Source of the DNA: Callaeas wilsoni
Lineage: Eukaryota; Chordata; Aves; Passeriformes; Callaeidae
Length of the DNA stretch: 64,000 bases
NCBI GenBank assembly: GCA_013398955.1
Contig: VWPU01001269.1
Span: 104,758-168,757 of the forward strand
Reading direction: 5' to 3'
Part shown: piece by piece, positions 12,250 to 25,129 of the stretch
Layout of the letters: each line of letters opens with the position of its first letter
How positions within the stretch are numbered: the stretch's first letter is position 1
Program-made: the position numbers and the translations under genes
The notes under the pieces: model-generated
Databases searched by the model: none
What the model saw: the letters and a program-made list of their open reading frames with translations, nothing else
What the model was told of the DNA's origin: nothing

Positions 12250-15200
12250 TTCCCCCTCACCTTCAGTTTGATGCTAGGCCTCACATTTGAAAAATAAAAA
12301 AAAATCAAAGCCAGCATTGAGGGACCATTTCACACCCCAAGGATCAGATCTCTACACCTCCAAAATTCCTCTCCCACTTTTCAGCACCTACAAAGCCAAC
12401 TTTGCCATCCTGACCACAGTATCCCGTGTCATCTATACCAGGATTATGGACTTGTGACAAATCACTGGGGGCTCAAACTGTGAAAACCCCCTCAGGAGGC
12501 ACCAGCCCAGTACAAAATGACTCTGGCTGCAGCTGGGGAGGAATTTTGAGCAAAACATGGCAGTTCTCCTGGATCTGTTGGCCATCTCCAGCACGCTGCT
12601 CTTTCCTTACCATAATAATTTTTATTAGCGCTCAAACAGCACTTTCTAAAGCACTTCTGTCATCTGCAGGCTTTGACTTGGTTGAAAAGTTTATTGTGAA
12701 TATTATTTTCAGACCATTAACAGAGGAATCATCATCTGTTTGGGGAAAGCAAGGTGCAATAAAGCAAAAAATTTAGCCAGGGCTACTGAGAGACTCATTG
12801 TCAACACTGAGATTAAGCTTCCAATGTCAAAGACCGCCTCTTTTGTCACGAGGCTGTGTAAAAATAAAGAGATTGTAGCTGAAAGTGGGTTTGTGAGACA
12901 GGCTGCTCCTTTTCTTAGGCAAGTTTTGTGTCCTTGGACCATCACAACTACAGCAAAAGGCCTCTGGAGATCTCGACTCTGACAGCAGTGCTAGAAGGTT
13001 TGAGTGGGCTGGGAATAATCAACCTCAACTCCAAAAATAATATGGTTTAAAGGATTAGTCCCTAATTGTTTCACCCTCAGACGAGAGCCAAAAGAACGGT
13101 GCTGTCTCTAAGTCTCAGGCTAATGGCTTAACATTAGCGAGTTTGAATTGAAATTATTCATTTTGCCAAGAAATGTGCTTAAAATTTCTTGCTTATTACC
13201 CAAGACCCAGGCTGGTGTGTGCCTTTTCCAGCTACACCAGCTTGATCAATCAGAACACATTCCTGTTTCTGAAACCCTGTCTTGCTTTTGTCTTTCTCCC
13301 ATCAAAGTGATCAGGAATGTTTGGTGCATCACAAATTAAGGTCAGAGTTATCTCCTCTGGCACACTCTTCTTGAGAAGGTGATTGAGCAGGTACAAGGGG
13401 CTGATACACCCGGGAGATGTGCGGCTCCCTTGGAAAAGCAGCAGAAATTTGCATTTTTTGCTTGAAAATTCCCGAGTGGAGAGGATTTGCCAGTTCATTT
13501 TTTCACATCCCTGCCCCGTCACTCATCCACAGCCAGGCTGAGTTACATCACCTGCACCTGTCCCTGGGAGCTTCTCCTGCAGCTCCAGCACTGCCTTCCC
13601 TTTGGACACACTGAATTCCCTTGGAGAGCAGCAGGGAAAGCCTTTCCATGGAGAAAGGACTCCTTTGGGTTTCTCAACACCAAAAGCTTTACTGAACTCC
13701 CACACTGTAATGAAGGAATTTTTAACAACCCTACATATAAAATTGGAGCAGGTGCTCTCAATAAAGAAAATTCTTAACCTTGCTCGTATTTATTTCAGTT
13801 CCTCTCTGTCTGGGCATTAAGCCACCATTTCAGTTTCAAGCTTTCCTGGCTTGCTGGAAAGGGTGAAGGATAACCTTTTTTCCTCTTCTTTTTTCTTTTT
13901 TTTTTCCCCACAAGAAAATATGGAAACAGATTTTAACATCAGCCCTGGAAGCAGGGTGGGTGATTTGCCAGCAGCCTTCTGAAATGAACTGTGAGGACAC
14001 CTAATTAAACAAACCTCCAGCACTTTTTAAGCTCCTCTCTCCCAGCGTGCACAAAAGATGGATTTTGTCCTTTTGGAAGGTGGCACGAAGGAGGGAACTC
14101 AAACAGCCTGATCCTGGTTGTCTCCCTGATACGGATTTATTTCAGAGATGAATTCCACCTGCAGAAATTATCCCTGGATCCAGACCTCGACGGCAGTGTT
14201 GGAGCTGCTGGTGATGGAGAAAGCTTTTGGATTTGGGTTATATCAGGCACAGTGTGTGTTTAAATTTGACCAATTATTTTAAGCACATGAGGTGCCCAGA
14301 GTCACATCTTTAAGAAAAAAGCAATTCTTTGTCCTCTACCTTTTCAAAAAGAAGAAATTTTTTAGTGAAAAAACCCCAACTTGACAAAACATCAGCACAT
14401 GGGGTAAAAATCAGCAGAGCCACATCCACATTTTCATAATTCCTGGAGCTGCCATATCTGCTGAACTGCTCTGGGCCACTGGGCAAGTGTGGGGTAAAAA
14501 AGGAAGGGAAAAAAAAAAAATTAAAAAATAATTTAAAAAAAGGGCTGCCAGGGGAGAGTGAGACAAACAGGCCATTCATAAAGGCATCGGTGCTGCGCTT
14601 TCCGGCATTTCACGCTCGCCGAAGGAATCACTGGGAATGCTGGAAGGAGGCTCTGGGTTACCCATGGCAGGGGCTTGAACTCTCCTGTTGTTTAAAAAGA
14701 GATGCTTGCCCCCACCCCACGCCGCTCTCCCCATGCAGACCCCGCCGAGAGATGCTCCGGGTGGGTGTCCAAGGCGAAAGTTTGGCTTTCTGAGCACCCA
14801 GGGCGTTTGCAGTTAAATCCTGCTGCTGTTTTTATTATTTATGAATCATTAGTGGACAAAAGAAAAGGGGAAAATTAAAATAATTAGTATTTATTTGAGG
14901 CACCGCGTACGAACACTGAGCTTTCCTAGCGTGGCTTTCCTTACGGATTCTGCAGCCGCTGGATTGAAGGAAAATATTTCTTGCTTGAAATGATTATTTG
15001 AAAGATTTCACAGGAATCTTTTCTCCTCTGGAATGGATGGGCAGATTCCCAGAGCAATACTATCAGCTGGGAAAGAGATGAATATCTTCTGAGTCAAATA
15101 ATTTACAAAAAGGCTGTAAAAATCTGCCAAAAGCATTGTCCTGTGAATTTATTCAACAGACTCCAATCACTGGTGGATCAGACAATAATCAAAATACCAC

Positions 15201-16249
15201 AGTGATTTTCTCTGGCAAGGAAGCAGAATTTTTAAACAATTGGTTAAATGCTATTGAAAAAAAAATCAGAAATTCTTTACCTGCTTATATGAAACCTTCC
15301 ACTTGTAGCAGAATTAACTTAATCCCCTCCAAAATATAAACATTTCTTAAGAAATTTAATAGAAGAAAGAATTGAGTACTCCCACCTGAAAAAGAGAGGA
15401 CAACCTGACACAGTTTCACAAGTTTAATTCGAAACTAAGAGCACAGCCTGTGCCACTGCCAGAGTATTATATATATGACATATACATTTCATCTTTATCT
15501 TGTTGCAGTGTTCAGGCTTACAGATAATTCTTTTTTCAGTATATGAATTAAATTTTAAAAAGTTCTCATTTATCAGGAAAGTAGAAGGAATATTAAGTAA
15601 AGATATAGAAGTTTGGATAAGAATTGACTAAGTTTATAACTATGAGGAAAACAATACCCAGAGGAACAAGGAAAAGTTCAAATATCAGTGAATTTGGGAG
15701 ATTTTAGTTACAAACATCCCATTAACAGCACTGAAATTCAACAGTGACCATGAATCATTTTTTAGCTTGTTTTCTTTTATCAGAGAGTGAACTACAAGTT
15801 AGAGAATCTGTTTTATCTTTTCCATTCATTTACAATTCTTCTCCATACTGAGCCCCAGTAAAACTATACTTTAATAAAGTATTATTTAATTTTGTTATTT
15901 CATGCAAAGATTATCTCGAAGGTCTGCCCACCATAACTGACACAGAAACAACACTTTCAAGGTACCAAATATTTTGATGTTCCACTCTCTAGAAGAAAAG
16001 AATCCATCCCCTTAAATCCATGAACATAGAAATACCTCAACTACACCAATTTTGGGGAAAAAATTAAATGCAACTATCAGTTTCTCAGTATTTGTATACC
16101 TCATTACACATCTTCATTTTCGTTATTAGCTAAAATTTTTATAAATCTGACCTTTTTTTTTTTTTTTTTGAATAGCATCTACAACTCTGCACTCGAGGAA
16201 AAGGATATCTTGAAATTATCACTGAAAACTCAAGTTTCACAGCTTAACT
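12250..16249. other. Non-coding stretch with A/T tracts
   Basis: No gene recognised. The stretch contains A-runs at about 12,292-12,304 and 14,507-14,520, a T-rich tract at 13,870-13,908, and a very AT-rich interval from about 15,080 to 16,240. An open frame at 15,136-15,339 (67 aa, plus strand) looks superficially protein-like, with alternating hydrophobic and charged residues, but it has no recognisable domain, no splice context and no neighbours. I do not call it a gene. Confidence 0.5.
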
Positions 16250-16700
16250 CCGAATAACTCCACCGCAACCCCACTCCTGGGAAGCGCTACAGGACTCGTC
16301 TGATTTCATGGAGAGGGCAGCCTGGTCATCTATTTATAGCTCGGGGATGAACATTTGCTGACATCCACATGGAAACAATTGGGAATGCAAAGTGCCTCAC
16401 GCTGGGTCACGGACTGACACGCATTTGTTAATCCCCCGTTTTGCCTTCACCTGGAATTGGGAAGGAATGGTGCTCACACTTCGGGCTAAACATCTCCGGC
16501 CGGGGCTCGATGGGAGCTGATAAGACACTCAGTTAAATAGGGAATTATTAAAAAAAAAAAACCTAATTGGGTTTAATTGTCGCGCAACGGTTTCATCAAT
16601 GTGGTTGGTAATTACGTGCAAATTATGCACATAATATATTACAGATGTGGAGTGCTACTTTGGAAACATAGAGGCTATTATGGGATGGAGGAGAGGTTGG
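16250..16700. promoter_or_regulatory. Candidate conserved enhancer with MEF2, GATA and homeodomain sites
   Basis: This block departs from the AT-rich DNA around it and is dense in clean transcription-factor words. It has a full palindromic MEF2 site CTATTTATAG at 16,330-16,339, a GATA site TGATAAGA at 16,518-16,525, homeodomain-like TTTAATTG and GGTAATTACG stretches near 16,571-16,615, and an inverted repeat GTGCA-AATTA-TGCAC at 16,616-16,630. Such mixtures are typical of developmental enhancers. The sites are read directly; enhancer status and conservation are inferred and would need a cross-species alignment. Confidence 0.35.
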
Positions 16701-17687
16701 AGGGAGGGGAAGAAATTTGTTAAAGTTGTAGTAGAAATGTTGGTTCCCCCAGAGTGAGGTTACAGATCTCGATATGTCAGAGGAGTTTTAATTTTAGAGC
16801 TCGTCCTATCAAGAACTCTTTTTGTTGCTGGGCTTCGAACTAGCAGAAAATGTAAGAAAACTCAAGCCCTAAAATATGGCCCATTGGAGAGATTTGTGAT
16901 GGTTATTAGTTTCCTCAGAACTTGAGTAATCCTGAAAACACAATAAATTGGAGCTGAAGGAGTCACTCCAGTCCAACCTGCTGGGTTTATACCTTCCCAC
17001 ATAACTTTAAAAAAAAAAAAAAATTAAAATTTCCTTTCTACAATTTCTCATGTTTAGTCTGGTCTTAGAGGAGACTTTTGTTTCTTTCTAAGCTGAAGCA
17101 CAGTTAGGTTGGCTACTGTAAGATTTAAGACATGAGGAAGATCATTGGACTGGACTATCTTGCTGCTGGCATCACATAAATATCATATAAATAAATCACA
17201 AATTCCAACCCAAACCGTTCTATGAAAAAAATAAATAGCATTTTGGAAATGGTTTTATCTATTTTTCTTTTTGAGTTCATCCTGGAAGAGTAAAAAACTT
17301 CCTGGCAGTGGGGTATGTTACGACGAAGAAAAAAATTACAGAAGCTCTGAAGAGATTTCATTAAATTTAAAATATTTCAGAAGTATTTTCTGGTCACGAT
17401 TCTGTTTGAAACATCACTCTGAAGAGGTGCATAGGACTGTGTGAGTGAACAGAGCTCGCTCACTGTGCATCACGCATCTGTTTTATCTTCAGCATTTGTG
17501 GGTGCAGCATCATTCACCACATTGCTACTCTGAGTAGCAGATGGGTAATAGGACAGAAAAAAGATCTTTTACCAAAAAGGACTGATTTTCAAATTATTTG
17601 GAAAAAAAATGTAGGTTTCTCTCCTACTTTTGATCACCTGAAGTTTACCACTGAGTACATGTTGAGAAAGTGAAGCTTGATAAATCC
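16701..17687. other. Non-coding stretch, nothing firm
   Basis: AT-rich, with an A-run at about 17,009-17,023. A phrase near 16,950-16,981 ('aaggagtcactccagtccaacctgctgg') is faintly CR1-like, but it is too short and lacks the terminal repeat, so it is not annotated as an element. No credible coding sequence. Confidence 0.45.
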
Positions 17688-17742
17688 CAGTTTACAATTT
17701 ACGTGGGGAAACTGAGGCACAGAGGGAAAAAACTGGCTGATT
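17688..17742 (+). mobile_element. Possible MIR-like SINE core fragment
   Basis: The segment contains GGGAAACTGAGGCACAGAG (17,706-17,724), preceded by CAGTTTACAATTTACG and followed by GGGAAAAAACTGGCTGA. This parallels the well-known MIR core: CATTTTACAGATGAGGAAACTGAGGCACAGAG followed by GGTTAAGT and TTGCC. It is the longest near-exact match to any ancient SINE in the window. The rest of the element is not discernible, so only about 55 bases are claimed. Confidence 0.5.
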
Positions 17743-19109
17743 ATGGTTTCTGGAGAAGTATATGCTGGTATAAGCCTGACTCACCAAACTTCAGCCATCT
17801 GTTTACCCTCAACACTTGATTTCTTGTATTATTTTCTCCTCTTTTAAGTTAACCAAGCACCATAAATACATAATACCAATTCCATCACTGGGCAGCCTCG
17901 TGATGTTAAGCCTTCTGTCAAGCTCCATGAGACTTTTTAGCTGGAATATGAGGTGTGAACAAAAAGAACTGTTAAAACAATTGGGGTCAGCACCTGCCCA
18001 CTGGATACGAGAACTCCTGTGGACTTTAATGGCATTATTTGCGTGAATAAAAAGAGCAGGGACACCCCATGGCTTCCTCATTTATTTCCAGCAAATGGAA
18101 GCCTGGTGTTATATGACCAGAAGAAAATGAAAAAGAGGTGGTTGGAGTGTGGGAGTTCTCCAGTGATTTTTGTAAGCAGCTGAAAACCCCTGAATTCCCA
18201 CAGAAATGTTCTTGTTTACTGACAAAACCCCCAAACCGAACACTTTTCCAATTTTTAACAGCTCTTCTTCAGTTACTCCTGGTTTCCGAAAGTTGAAGCA
18301 TCTTCATATATACCCATATTTTTCTCCCCTTTGGTTTCCAACCTCTCCTTCTTCACAGAACCCAGCAACTAAATCATCTTAGCAGAAATACAAATTTTAG
18401 CCAAAAAATTCAGTTAGGAATAAAAAGGCCTCCTTTTTTTTGTTCCAAAGAAACCCTGGAAGGCAGCTCCGCTCGCGACAATAATTGGAATATCAGACAA
18501 AGGTTGAAGAAGAAGCCGCTGCAGCCCAGCCCAGGTAGGGCTGTGCAGATGCTGTCACTAATGTCCCCCAGCCCTGGTAGGGAAAGGTCGGTGGGAATGG
18601 TGTCCCTGTGCCCTCCTCACTCCATAGGACAATCAGGTCCATATGTTCCGTGTGTTCCCGAGACGACTGCGACTGGAGGAAGGTCAGCAATGCAGAATTA
18701 TGGGCGGGAAAGGGAAAAAAGGTTTAAAAAGGCCAAAAAGCAAGGCTTTCATTTTATATTCAATTTGTCTTTTCGCCTCTGAAAAGGGCACAGGGGTTGA
18801 AAATTACGGTGGAGTTTTTTAATTTTATTAATGACAGGGTTTGTGGTTGCTAAGGGAACTTGACCCAACCAGGGGGAAAGGAACGGCCCAATGCTGTATT
18901 ATCAGGATTAATCTGCTGCCTTGAAATTGTTGGATCTTTCTCCGCTGGCCTCACGGGTCCTTCCTGCTCTGTCTCTATCTCCACGACCACCTTGTTGACA
19001 TGAGCCTCCCGCTTAATCCTTGGAAGGAAACCTAACCCTTGGCCTCGGAGAGCTGTCCCTGGGAGAGGGTAAGCAGAGTGCAGCCGTGCAGGAGGTGAAC
19101 GAACCCCTC
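17743..19109. other. Non-coding stretch with a possible ancient-repeat motif
   Basis: Near 18,010-18,034 is GAACTCCTGTGGACTTTAATGG, a degenerate form of a motif (CCATTGACTTCAATGGGAGT) also seen at four other places in the window; see findings. Overlapping open frames of 65-98 aa at 18,493-19,146 have no recognisable domains. No gene is called. Confidence 0.4.
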
Positions 19110-19470
19110 CGGAGCCGGGCTCGCCCCCCGGGCTCGCTCCCATCACGCAATAAAGCAGCGAGAGCAGGGCGATGCTAATTTAACAGGGGCCTTGATTACA
19201 CCCTGATAGGGCCCTGCCGCTGCCTTCCAACAGCCCCCTTTATAGTATTAGCATTTATTGCACCCCGTATTATAAGGCACGGGGATTTGCTTCTGTAGGG
19301 CACTTTGGCTGAGCCATGCAATGTAATGTTTTTTTATTGCTCAATAAACACCGTTCGCTCTTTCACTGCCGCCCCAGCCCCGCTTTTTGAAGCCTGTTAA
19401 GCCTCTAACACAATAATCTCGCAGCCCAGCGATGAGAGATCGCAGCTTGTACACAGTTCTGGTTACTTCT
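19110..19470. promoter_or_regulatory. Candidate conserved non-coding element
   Basis: A compact run of homeodomain and octamer-like words with low simple-repeat content: GATGCTAATTTAAC, CCTTGATTACACC, TAGTATTAGCATTTATTG, CCGTATTATAAGG, TTTTTTATTGCTCAATAAAC. Stop codons occur in all frames, so it is not coding. The text and mixed base content resemble vertebrate enhancers near developmental genes. A TAAGGCACG phrase at 19,274-19,282 recalls miR-124, but the rest of that microRNA and its hairpin are absent. Enhancer status is inference. Confidence 0.3.
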
Positions 19471-19530
19471 GAGGCCTCCTAGAGGCCGGATTCCAGGATA
19501 ATTCGGTCTCTGAGACTTTGCAATCCCAAC

Positions 19531-19550
19531 CTAATTTTTTTTTTTTTTTT
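19531..19550. repeat. Poly-T homopolymer
   Basis: About 20 T in a row followed by AAAGG. No retroelement body is joined to it. Confidence 0.85.
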
Positions 19551-21889
19551 AAAGGCTTTGGCCTTCAGGATGGTGAGGTTCAATAGGTTCTTCTCATTAA
19601 ACAGAGGGTTTCATCTCTCTGGAAAGAGGGAAAAAACCCTGTGGTGGTCTGAAGGACAGGGCTGTAGAGCTTTCGGTATTTTATTTTCCCATCTGTGCAT
19701 GTCCACACGTGGCTTCGCATCCCATGATTTAACGCGCCTGCTCTGGCCTGGGCAAAGTGCTGACAAGAAACCTGCAGGCATCTCCCACACTTCCCTGCCA
19801 ACCAACCCAAATCTCTTCCTGTGACACGCCCAGCCCCAAGCTGGCATTCCCCTCTGAGGAGCCCAGTGTCTGTAGCACATTAATTGACAGAGTTATGAAG
19901 TGTCCAGCTGTCCCACCACGACCAAGAACAAGATTTTCCAGTGTTGACTTCCCTTCCGCATTAATTAATGTTTGGAAACCCCGTACATCAACACGCCGGG
20001 CTCCTGCACTGGCCTCTCACCACCCTGGAGGGCTCCTGATGTGCCAGACCATTATCCCTCCTGCTGTAACGGGACACAGTGCTCACAAATGCACCTCTTT
20101 GCAATAATATTTTGGACGGAGAGCGTTTGCAGCAGTGAAATGGAACTGTTTTAGACATTGGTTGCGTGGGGCAACTGATTAAGGGCTTAAAAACCCCACT
20201 GTGCAAGCTTTGAGGACAGGGCCAAACATTGCAGGCAAGGGTGATAGTGAATACTAGAACCTTCTAGCGTAAAATTATGTTTCTAAATTCAATTCCACAC
20301 TTCGCACTCGAGTCTCAAAATATGGTTCAATTACTTTTCCCCCTTTTTTTTTTTTGGTTGTCAAAGAATCACAGATCTTTGGGTTAAATTGTGCCAAAAT
20401 CTCCCACAGGATCTGTGTTTACTATGATTGATTTCTCATGGATGGTGTGAGCTCTGTGCACCACTGGAAACTCTTGGAAGCGAGTGGGTCTTTCTCTGAA
20501 TTTCTGCTTGAAACATAATCTGTCTTTTCCCCTTCAGACTGAACCATTCCAATTCTCTTTCTTCCTCTTTATTTCGGTCATTTTTAATAACTACTCTGGA
20601 TCACCCTTTCCCGCAGACTTGTAGATCACTTTAATGTCCCCATTGGTCAATGCCAAACGTGAGCACAGTTAGTGGTTCTAATCTTTTCTCTTTTTTCAGT
20701 TTGTGCAGTTATCCCAGCAGGAATTTTGTCCGTATGATCATGCTTTAGGATGCTGTCCCCCTCCTCTGCTGAGTGATCGTGGGTTTGTTTTGATTAAATA
20801 CTGGAACTGTGATGGTAGGATTGCTGTGCCATCTTCAGTGAAGGCCTTGGCCATTTTCATACCTGCCACCATTCTGGCAGCTCTTCTTTCCCAGACATTA
20901 GCAGGATATTTGATCTCTCCATAACTGCCAATACACACGTATTTATATAAAATTCTACTGCTGTGTTTAGCTATTTAAAATTATTTTCATGCTTTTCTAT
21001 GTTAAAAGAAGTTATATTGGGGGAAGTATAAAATCAGCATTAGTATAATTCAGGAAGAAGAGAGGATTAAGTTTCCCCTAATATGTTTTTAGCAGATGTA
21101 AATGGATTTAATTTTTTAAAAATATTAAAAATTGGGAAATTATAGCAACAGCTTCTCTGCTTCCTTCTAAGATGATTTGGTTCTGTATAGAAAATTTTAC
21201 CTTCAAACAGTGCAGGTAACCCTGGTTCTCTGATTCCTAAATATCCCAAAGCCTCTTTAGGGGATATTTGTCCTCGATTATTCCTCTCTGTGATTAGAAA
21301 TAGTGGTTTGAATCTCTGTGGAGCTGATTAAACCCACACAGGTCAGCTTTGACTTCCCTGGGTTTGAGTGAGACCAAATTAACCTTGAGTTCTTCTTTTA
21401 GTGTCAGACAAGCGAACCAGGTTTGGTCCAAGGCCCCAACCACTTTTATCCATAACTGCGGCCTCCCGGACCCCAGAGCAGGAGCACCACAAACCCCCCC
21501 TGATCAGAGCCTTTCCCCTTCCCAGAATCACACACCTCTATCAAACCCTTCGTCCTGCCAGCAAAGGGTTAATAAATACCCCTTTGGAAAAGAATCCCTT
21601 TGAATACGGCCTGAGACGGAGCTCAAATATTTTCTCAATGGAGAGTTAGTGGAGTTTTCTGTAGATCTGGGGTGAAAGAAAAGTCTTCAGAAAGTTTCAG
21701 AAGAAAGCTCCTTTGAAACAGCCCGACTGGTGTTATGATAAGCAGTTCGATAAGCCCACCCATGGAAAAGTTATTAGGAATTTATATCATATGGATCCCA
21801 TTAACCTAAACGTTTGCTTTCAAAGTAAACTTCTCGGTACATGACTACCACTAAGTCCAAGCACTTCAGGTTTGAGGATTGTGTTTTTA
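19551..21889. other. Non-coding stretch, nothing recognised
   Basis: Open frames reach 116 aa (plus strand, 19,757-20,107) and are overlapped by similar frames on the other strand. None shows a domain. A T-run lies at about 20,345-20,356 and an AT-rich patch at 20,930-21,140. No repeat family, RNA gene or splice-bounded exon was recognised. Confidence 0.5.
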
Positions 21890-22290
21890 CAAAGGAATCG
21901 AGGGTTATCCAATCAATTAGCTGAATTCCCTGTGTAATTGTGCTTTAAATGAATCACCTGGTACTAATGAGGCTGCTTACCCATTAAAGGAAAAAAAAAA
22001 TAGGGTTGCCTTTAAGGGAAACAGTTTTAAATCTGTAGGAAAAAAATATCACGCAGTTTATGGTTAATCTTTGGCACTCAGTTCCTTGGGATATACCCAA
22101 AGCAGGTAGATTGGGAAGATTAGGCAGAAGGATTTAGGTTGGATGGCAGTCAAAATACCACTCAAGCTATTTTTAATTAATTATTACAAGACCATCTGAA
22201 ATCATTACTGAGATCAAAGCCGCGTTATTTAGGTGATAATAAAAATATGGGCTAAGAATAAAGCTGTAGCTTATTCTTCAGAGGCAGGAA
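21890..22290. promoter_or_regulatory. Candidate homeodomain/TCF enhancer
   Basis: Clustered motifs are visible: CAATTAG (21,914-21,920), GTAATTG (21,934-21,940), the E-box CACCTG (21,955-21,960), ACTAATGAG, a TTTTTAATTAATTATTAC stretch near 22,170-22,188, and a TCF/LEF word GATCAAAG (22,212-22,219). Several TAAT cores lie at short spacing. This resembles developmental enhancers bound by homeodomain factors, but AT-rich DNA yields TAAT often, so the call is tentative. Confidence 0.3.
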
Positions 22291-25129
22291 GCAGAGCAGG
22301 AGCATGGAGCTGACAGAGAGAAGGGGAGGAAGGAACTGGGATTCACTGGGGCCAAATGCCCAGCGCCAGTTGTGCAGAAATTCAGCTTTAGAGCTTGGAA
22401 GAGAACCCAGCTATTTTCATCATCTCGCCTGCCACACTCTGCTGCTCTTTGGAAGGGTTTAATACATAGGCTTTTGCCATGAAATCGTTTATCTCTGTGC
22501 TGTATTATTGCATAATTTAGGCACATTAGAGCCCTTGTAGAAGCATAAAGGATTCCAGGCTCCACGGGCTATTTGTCTATCCCAGCCAGGCAGCTCTTAG
22601 CCATCAGTGGTTTAGTGAAGGATTTTATCATTAACTTGTATCGTGTTTCTAAATTAATTCACTTGAGCAAGAAGAGAAAGAGGAAAAAAAATGCAATTAA
22701 GGCCCTACTCCACCCAGTGGAGTCCACAGGCAGGAGGCTGCAGCGAATTATCCGGAGCATATTTCTCCCGACCACAACTGGATTGGAACAATTTACTGGA
22801 TGTGAGCGCTGAACGACAGCAGATCTGGATGACTGATGGGGGAGCACCCTCAGCCCTCCTTCCTCCTGCCCAGCAAACGCTTGATTTTCCTGCTGGGAAA
22901 CGTTCCACACCTTGTCCTGCTCCACTTGGTCACGGTGGGATGGGTTGTAATGCCTCGGATCCAAAAGGGCCTTCAAAGCAGATATTGAGCAGCTTGTTGG
23001 AATTATTGCTGGGCTATTTTTGGTTCGTTCAGAGGTCAGTGCCTTTCTGTGAGCGGGGAGTTATGAGATATTCCCCTGGACAAACAAAGAGATAATTGCT
23101 CGGCAAAATAAAAGAATTCACTCAGGAGTTGGCAAACCAGAGAAGGTTTTTGCTCTAATTCTGAAATTTCTGCTGCACGTAGCTGGGATTTCTGGCGTGT
23201 GAAAGGAGTCTGTCTGAACGTCTCCCCAACTGTTTTCAGTGAAGTGGAAAAAAAATGAGAAACACGCAAGAAGTGCCTACTTTCGATCACCAAGGTGTTT
23301 TGATCTCATATATTATGTCTGAAATTAGGCGTGAACTGGAAAGTGTGAGTGTGTTTTCCCTCAGCCTGGGAGCTTCTTGTTCGGAGAGAAGGAGCTCTGT
23401 GCCTCCACCTCCATCAAATAGCTTTTATTTTTCCACCTCTGCTTTCTAGGAAGGAGGTTTCTCCTGCCATTTATCAGAGGCGTCATGAGTGTAGGATGGA
23501 GAAGCACCGCATTCCTCCCTTTCTTTCTCCTCTGGGACTTCCTCAGTCTGAACCTCATGCTTAGCTCCAAAGAGACCTGAAAATGTTCCAGACTATGGAG
23601 CAGCTTGACCTGCAACCTAATCTCATCCCAACTGTCATAACACTGTGCTAGCCATGCACAGCTAATAAATCCCAATAATGCCGACTTAATGGGGCGGGCT
23701 TTGACAGTGCCAGGATTAGAAGGGCACACAATAAACAAAGAGTGCCTGAGCGCAGAGGTACAGCTGGGCAGTGAAAAATCGCCAAGTGATGCTACAAATC
23801 TTGTGCTGGTATTTTCATGGGCCTCTGCTACAGGCAGGGCTGGGGGAACTCAGTTCTCTGCCGTGATCCCTCTTCTTGTCGAGCACACCTTAAGGCATGG
23901 GAAGAGGTTTGATGTAGGAGCTCAGCCTGGTGTTTCATGCAGCTGAAGGGACAGGTCAGACTGTCTGGGAGGATATGAGAGGACTCTGAGGAATTAACTT
24001 CCCTCAAGCAGTGATTCCCTTCTCCAGCACCAGGATTTCTCAGCAGCAAGGCTGGGAGTTCATGGCTTCATAAGGAATTCTGTCCATCCGAGACAAAGCC
24101 CTGCCCTAAGCAGGCCACCAGGTTCAATTTAAATACAACAAGGAGAAAAATCACCCCATAAAAAGATGCTCATTTGTTAAAGGTTTCAGGATGTCTTACC
24201 GAAAAAATTTTCCCTGTAACTTCTACAACTTCCATGCCAAATGCATGGATAAATAGAAAAGCTGCAGAGAAACTTATTATCTTTTTACAAGAAAGCTTGT
24301 GGTGCTGAACTGTGCATCTCTTAGATCCTGAAATAGATTTTAACATTGTTTTCTTAACCCTGGCATGGGAAAGAGTGGATTTTCCAACCTTTGTTAATGA
24401 TGGACAAGCCTGAAGACTTTTGATAATTTACTTCACAATGGGTAAATAGCCAAGGTAACCTTATCTGAACCAGCCAGGATCATTTGGTCTGAATAAAGAA
24501 GCTGAAAGACTCATGGGAATGGGACTTCTTACAAGATTTCCTTTATTTCCTCTTTCCAGTAGGAAAAGTGACACACAGAGGATATCCTATCTTTCTGTAT
24601 TTCAGCACCTCTGCTTCTCCTCAGAGCTGGACTAAAAACTGCCAAGTCATGTGAAAGTAGAGATTGGGAATCATTTCACTGACCTTTTGGAAAGATTAAA
24701 TGTGGCTGTAGGTTTATCTGCATAACCACATAGTGATAGAGAAACAACAATTCTTTGATGCATTTTTCTGTTAAGTCTATTCACTTCATTGATGTTATTT
24801 ATTCACTTAACATATTGTTAGGCAATGAATCAGATCCTCCTTTATCCCCTGTTTTTTAGAAATTTTTTTGCTGGTAAAACTGGGGCTTTCTTCGCTGAGG
24901 AGAAAATTTAAATCCTCTTGGACCCACCCAGAGAGGTGATAGAAGGATCTTAGGTTACAAATTGAAAGAGTAAATCTTCAACTCAGAGGTACAAATCTTA
25001 AATCCAAGTGAGTGAAGTGTGGTTTAGCTTTCAAATATGAAGTTCAGAATTGCTGGAAACATCTCTTTGCTGCAAACCCTTGGATTTGCAAAAGAAAAAT
25101 AAAAACACTGCAAGACCTGACTAATGGAA
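22291..25129. other. Non-coding stretch, nothing recognised
   Basis: Open frames of up to 134 aa (plus strand, 22,691-23,095) and 125 aa (minus strand, 23,361-23,738) show no domain and overlap each other. No repeats beyond short A-runs. From 24,100 to 25,100 even long open frames are absent. Confidence 0.5.

Noticed and set aside
15136..15339. 67-aa plus-strand frame with protein-like composition
   Set aside because: No domain, no neighbours and no splice signals; AT-rich DNA with lysine and asparagine codons easily gives this look.
16950..16981. Short CR1-like phrase 'cactccagtccaacctgctgg'
   Set aside because: Too short and without the terminal repeat or adjoining CR1 text.
19274..19295. 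miR-124-like start TAAGGCACG
   Set aside because: Matches only nine bases. The remainder diverges and the expected star-strand partner is missing.
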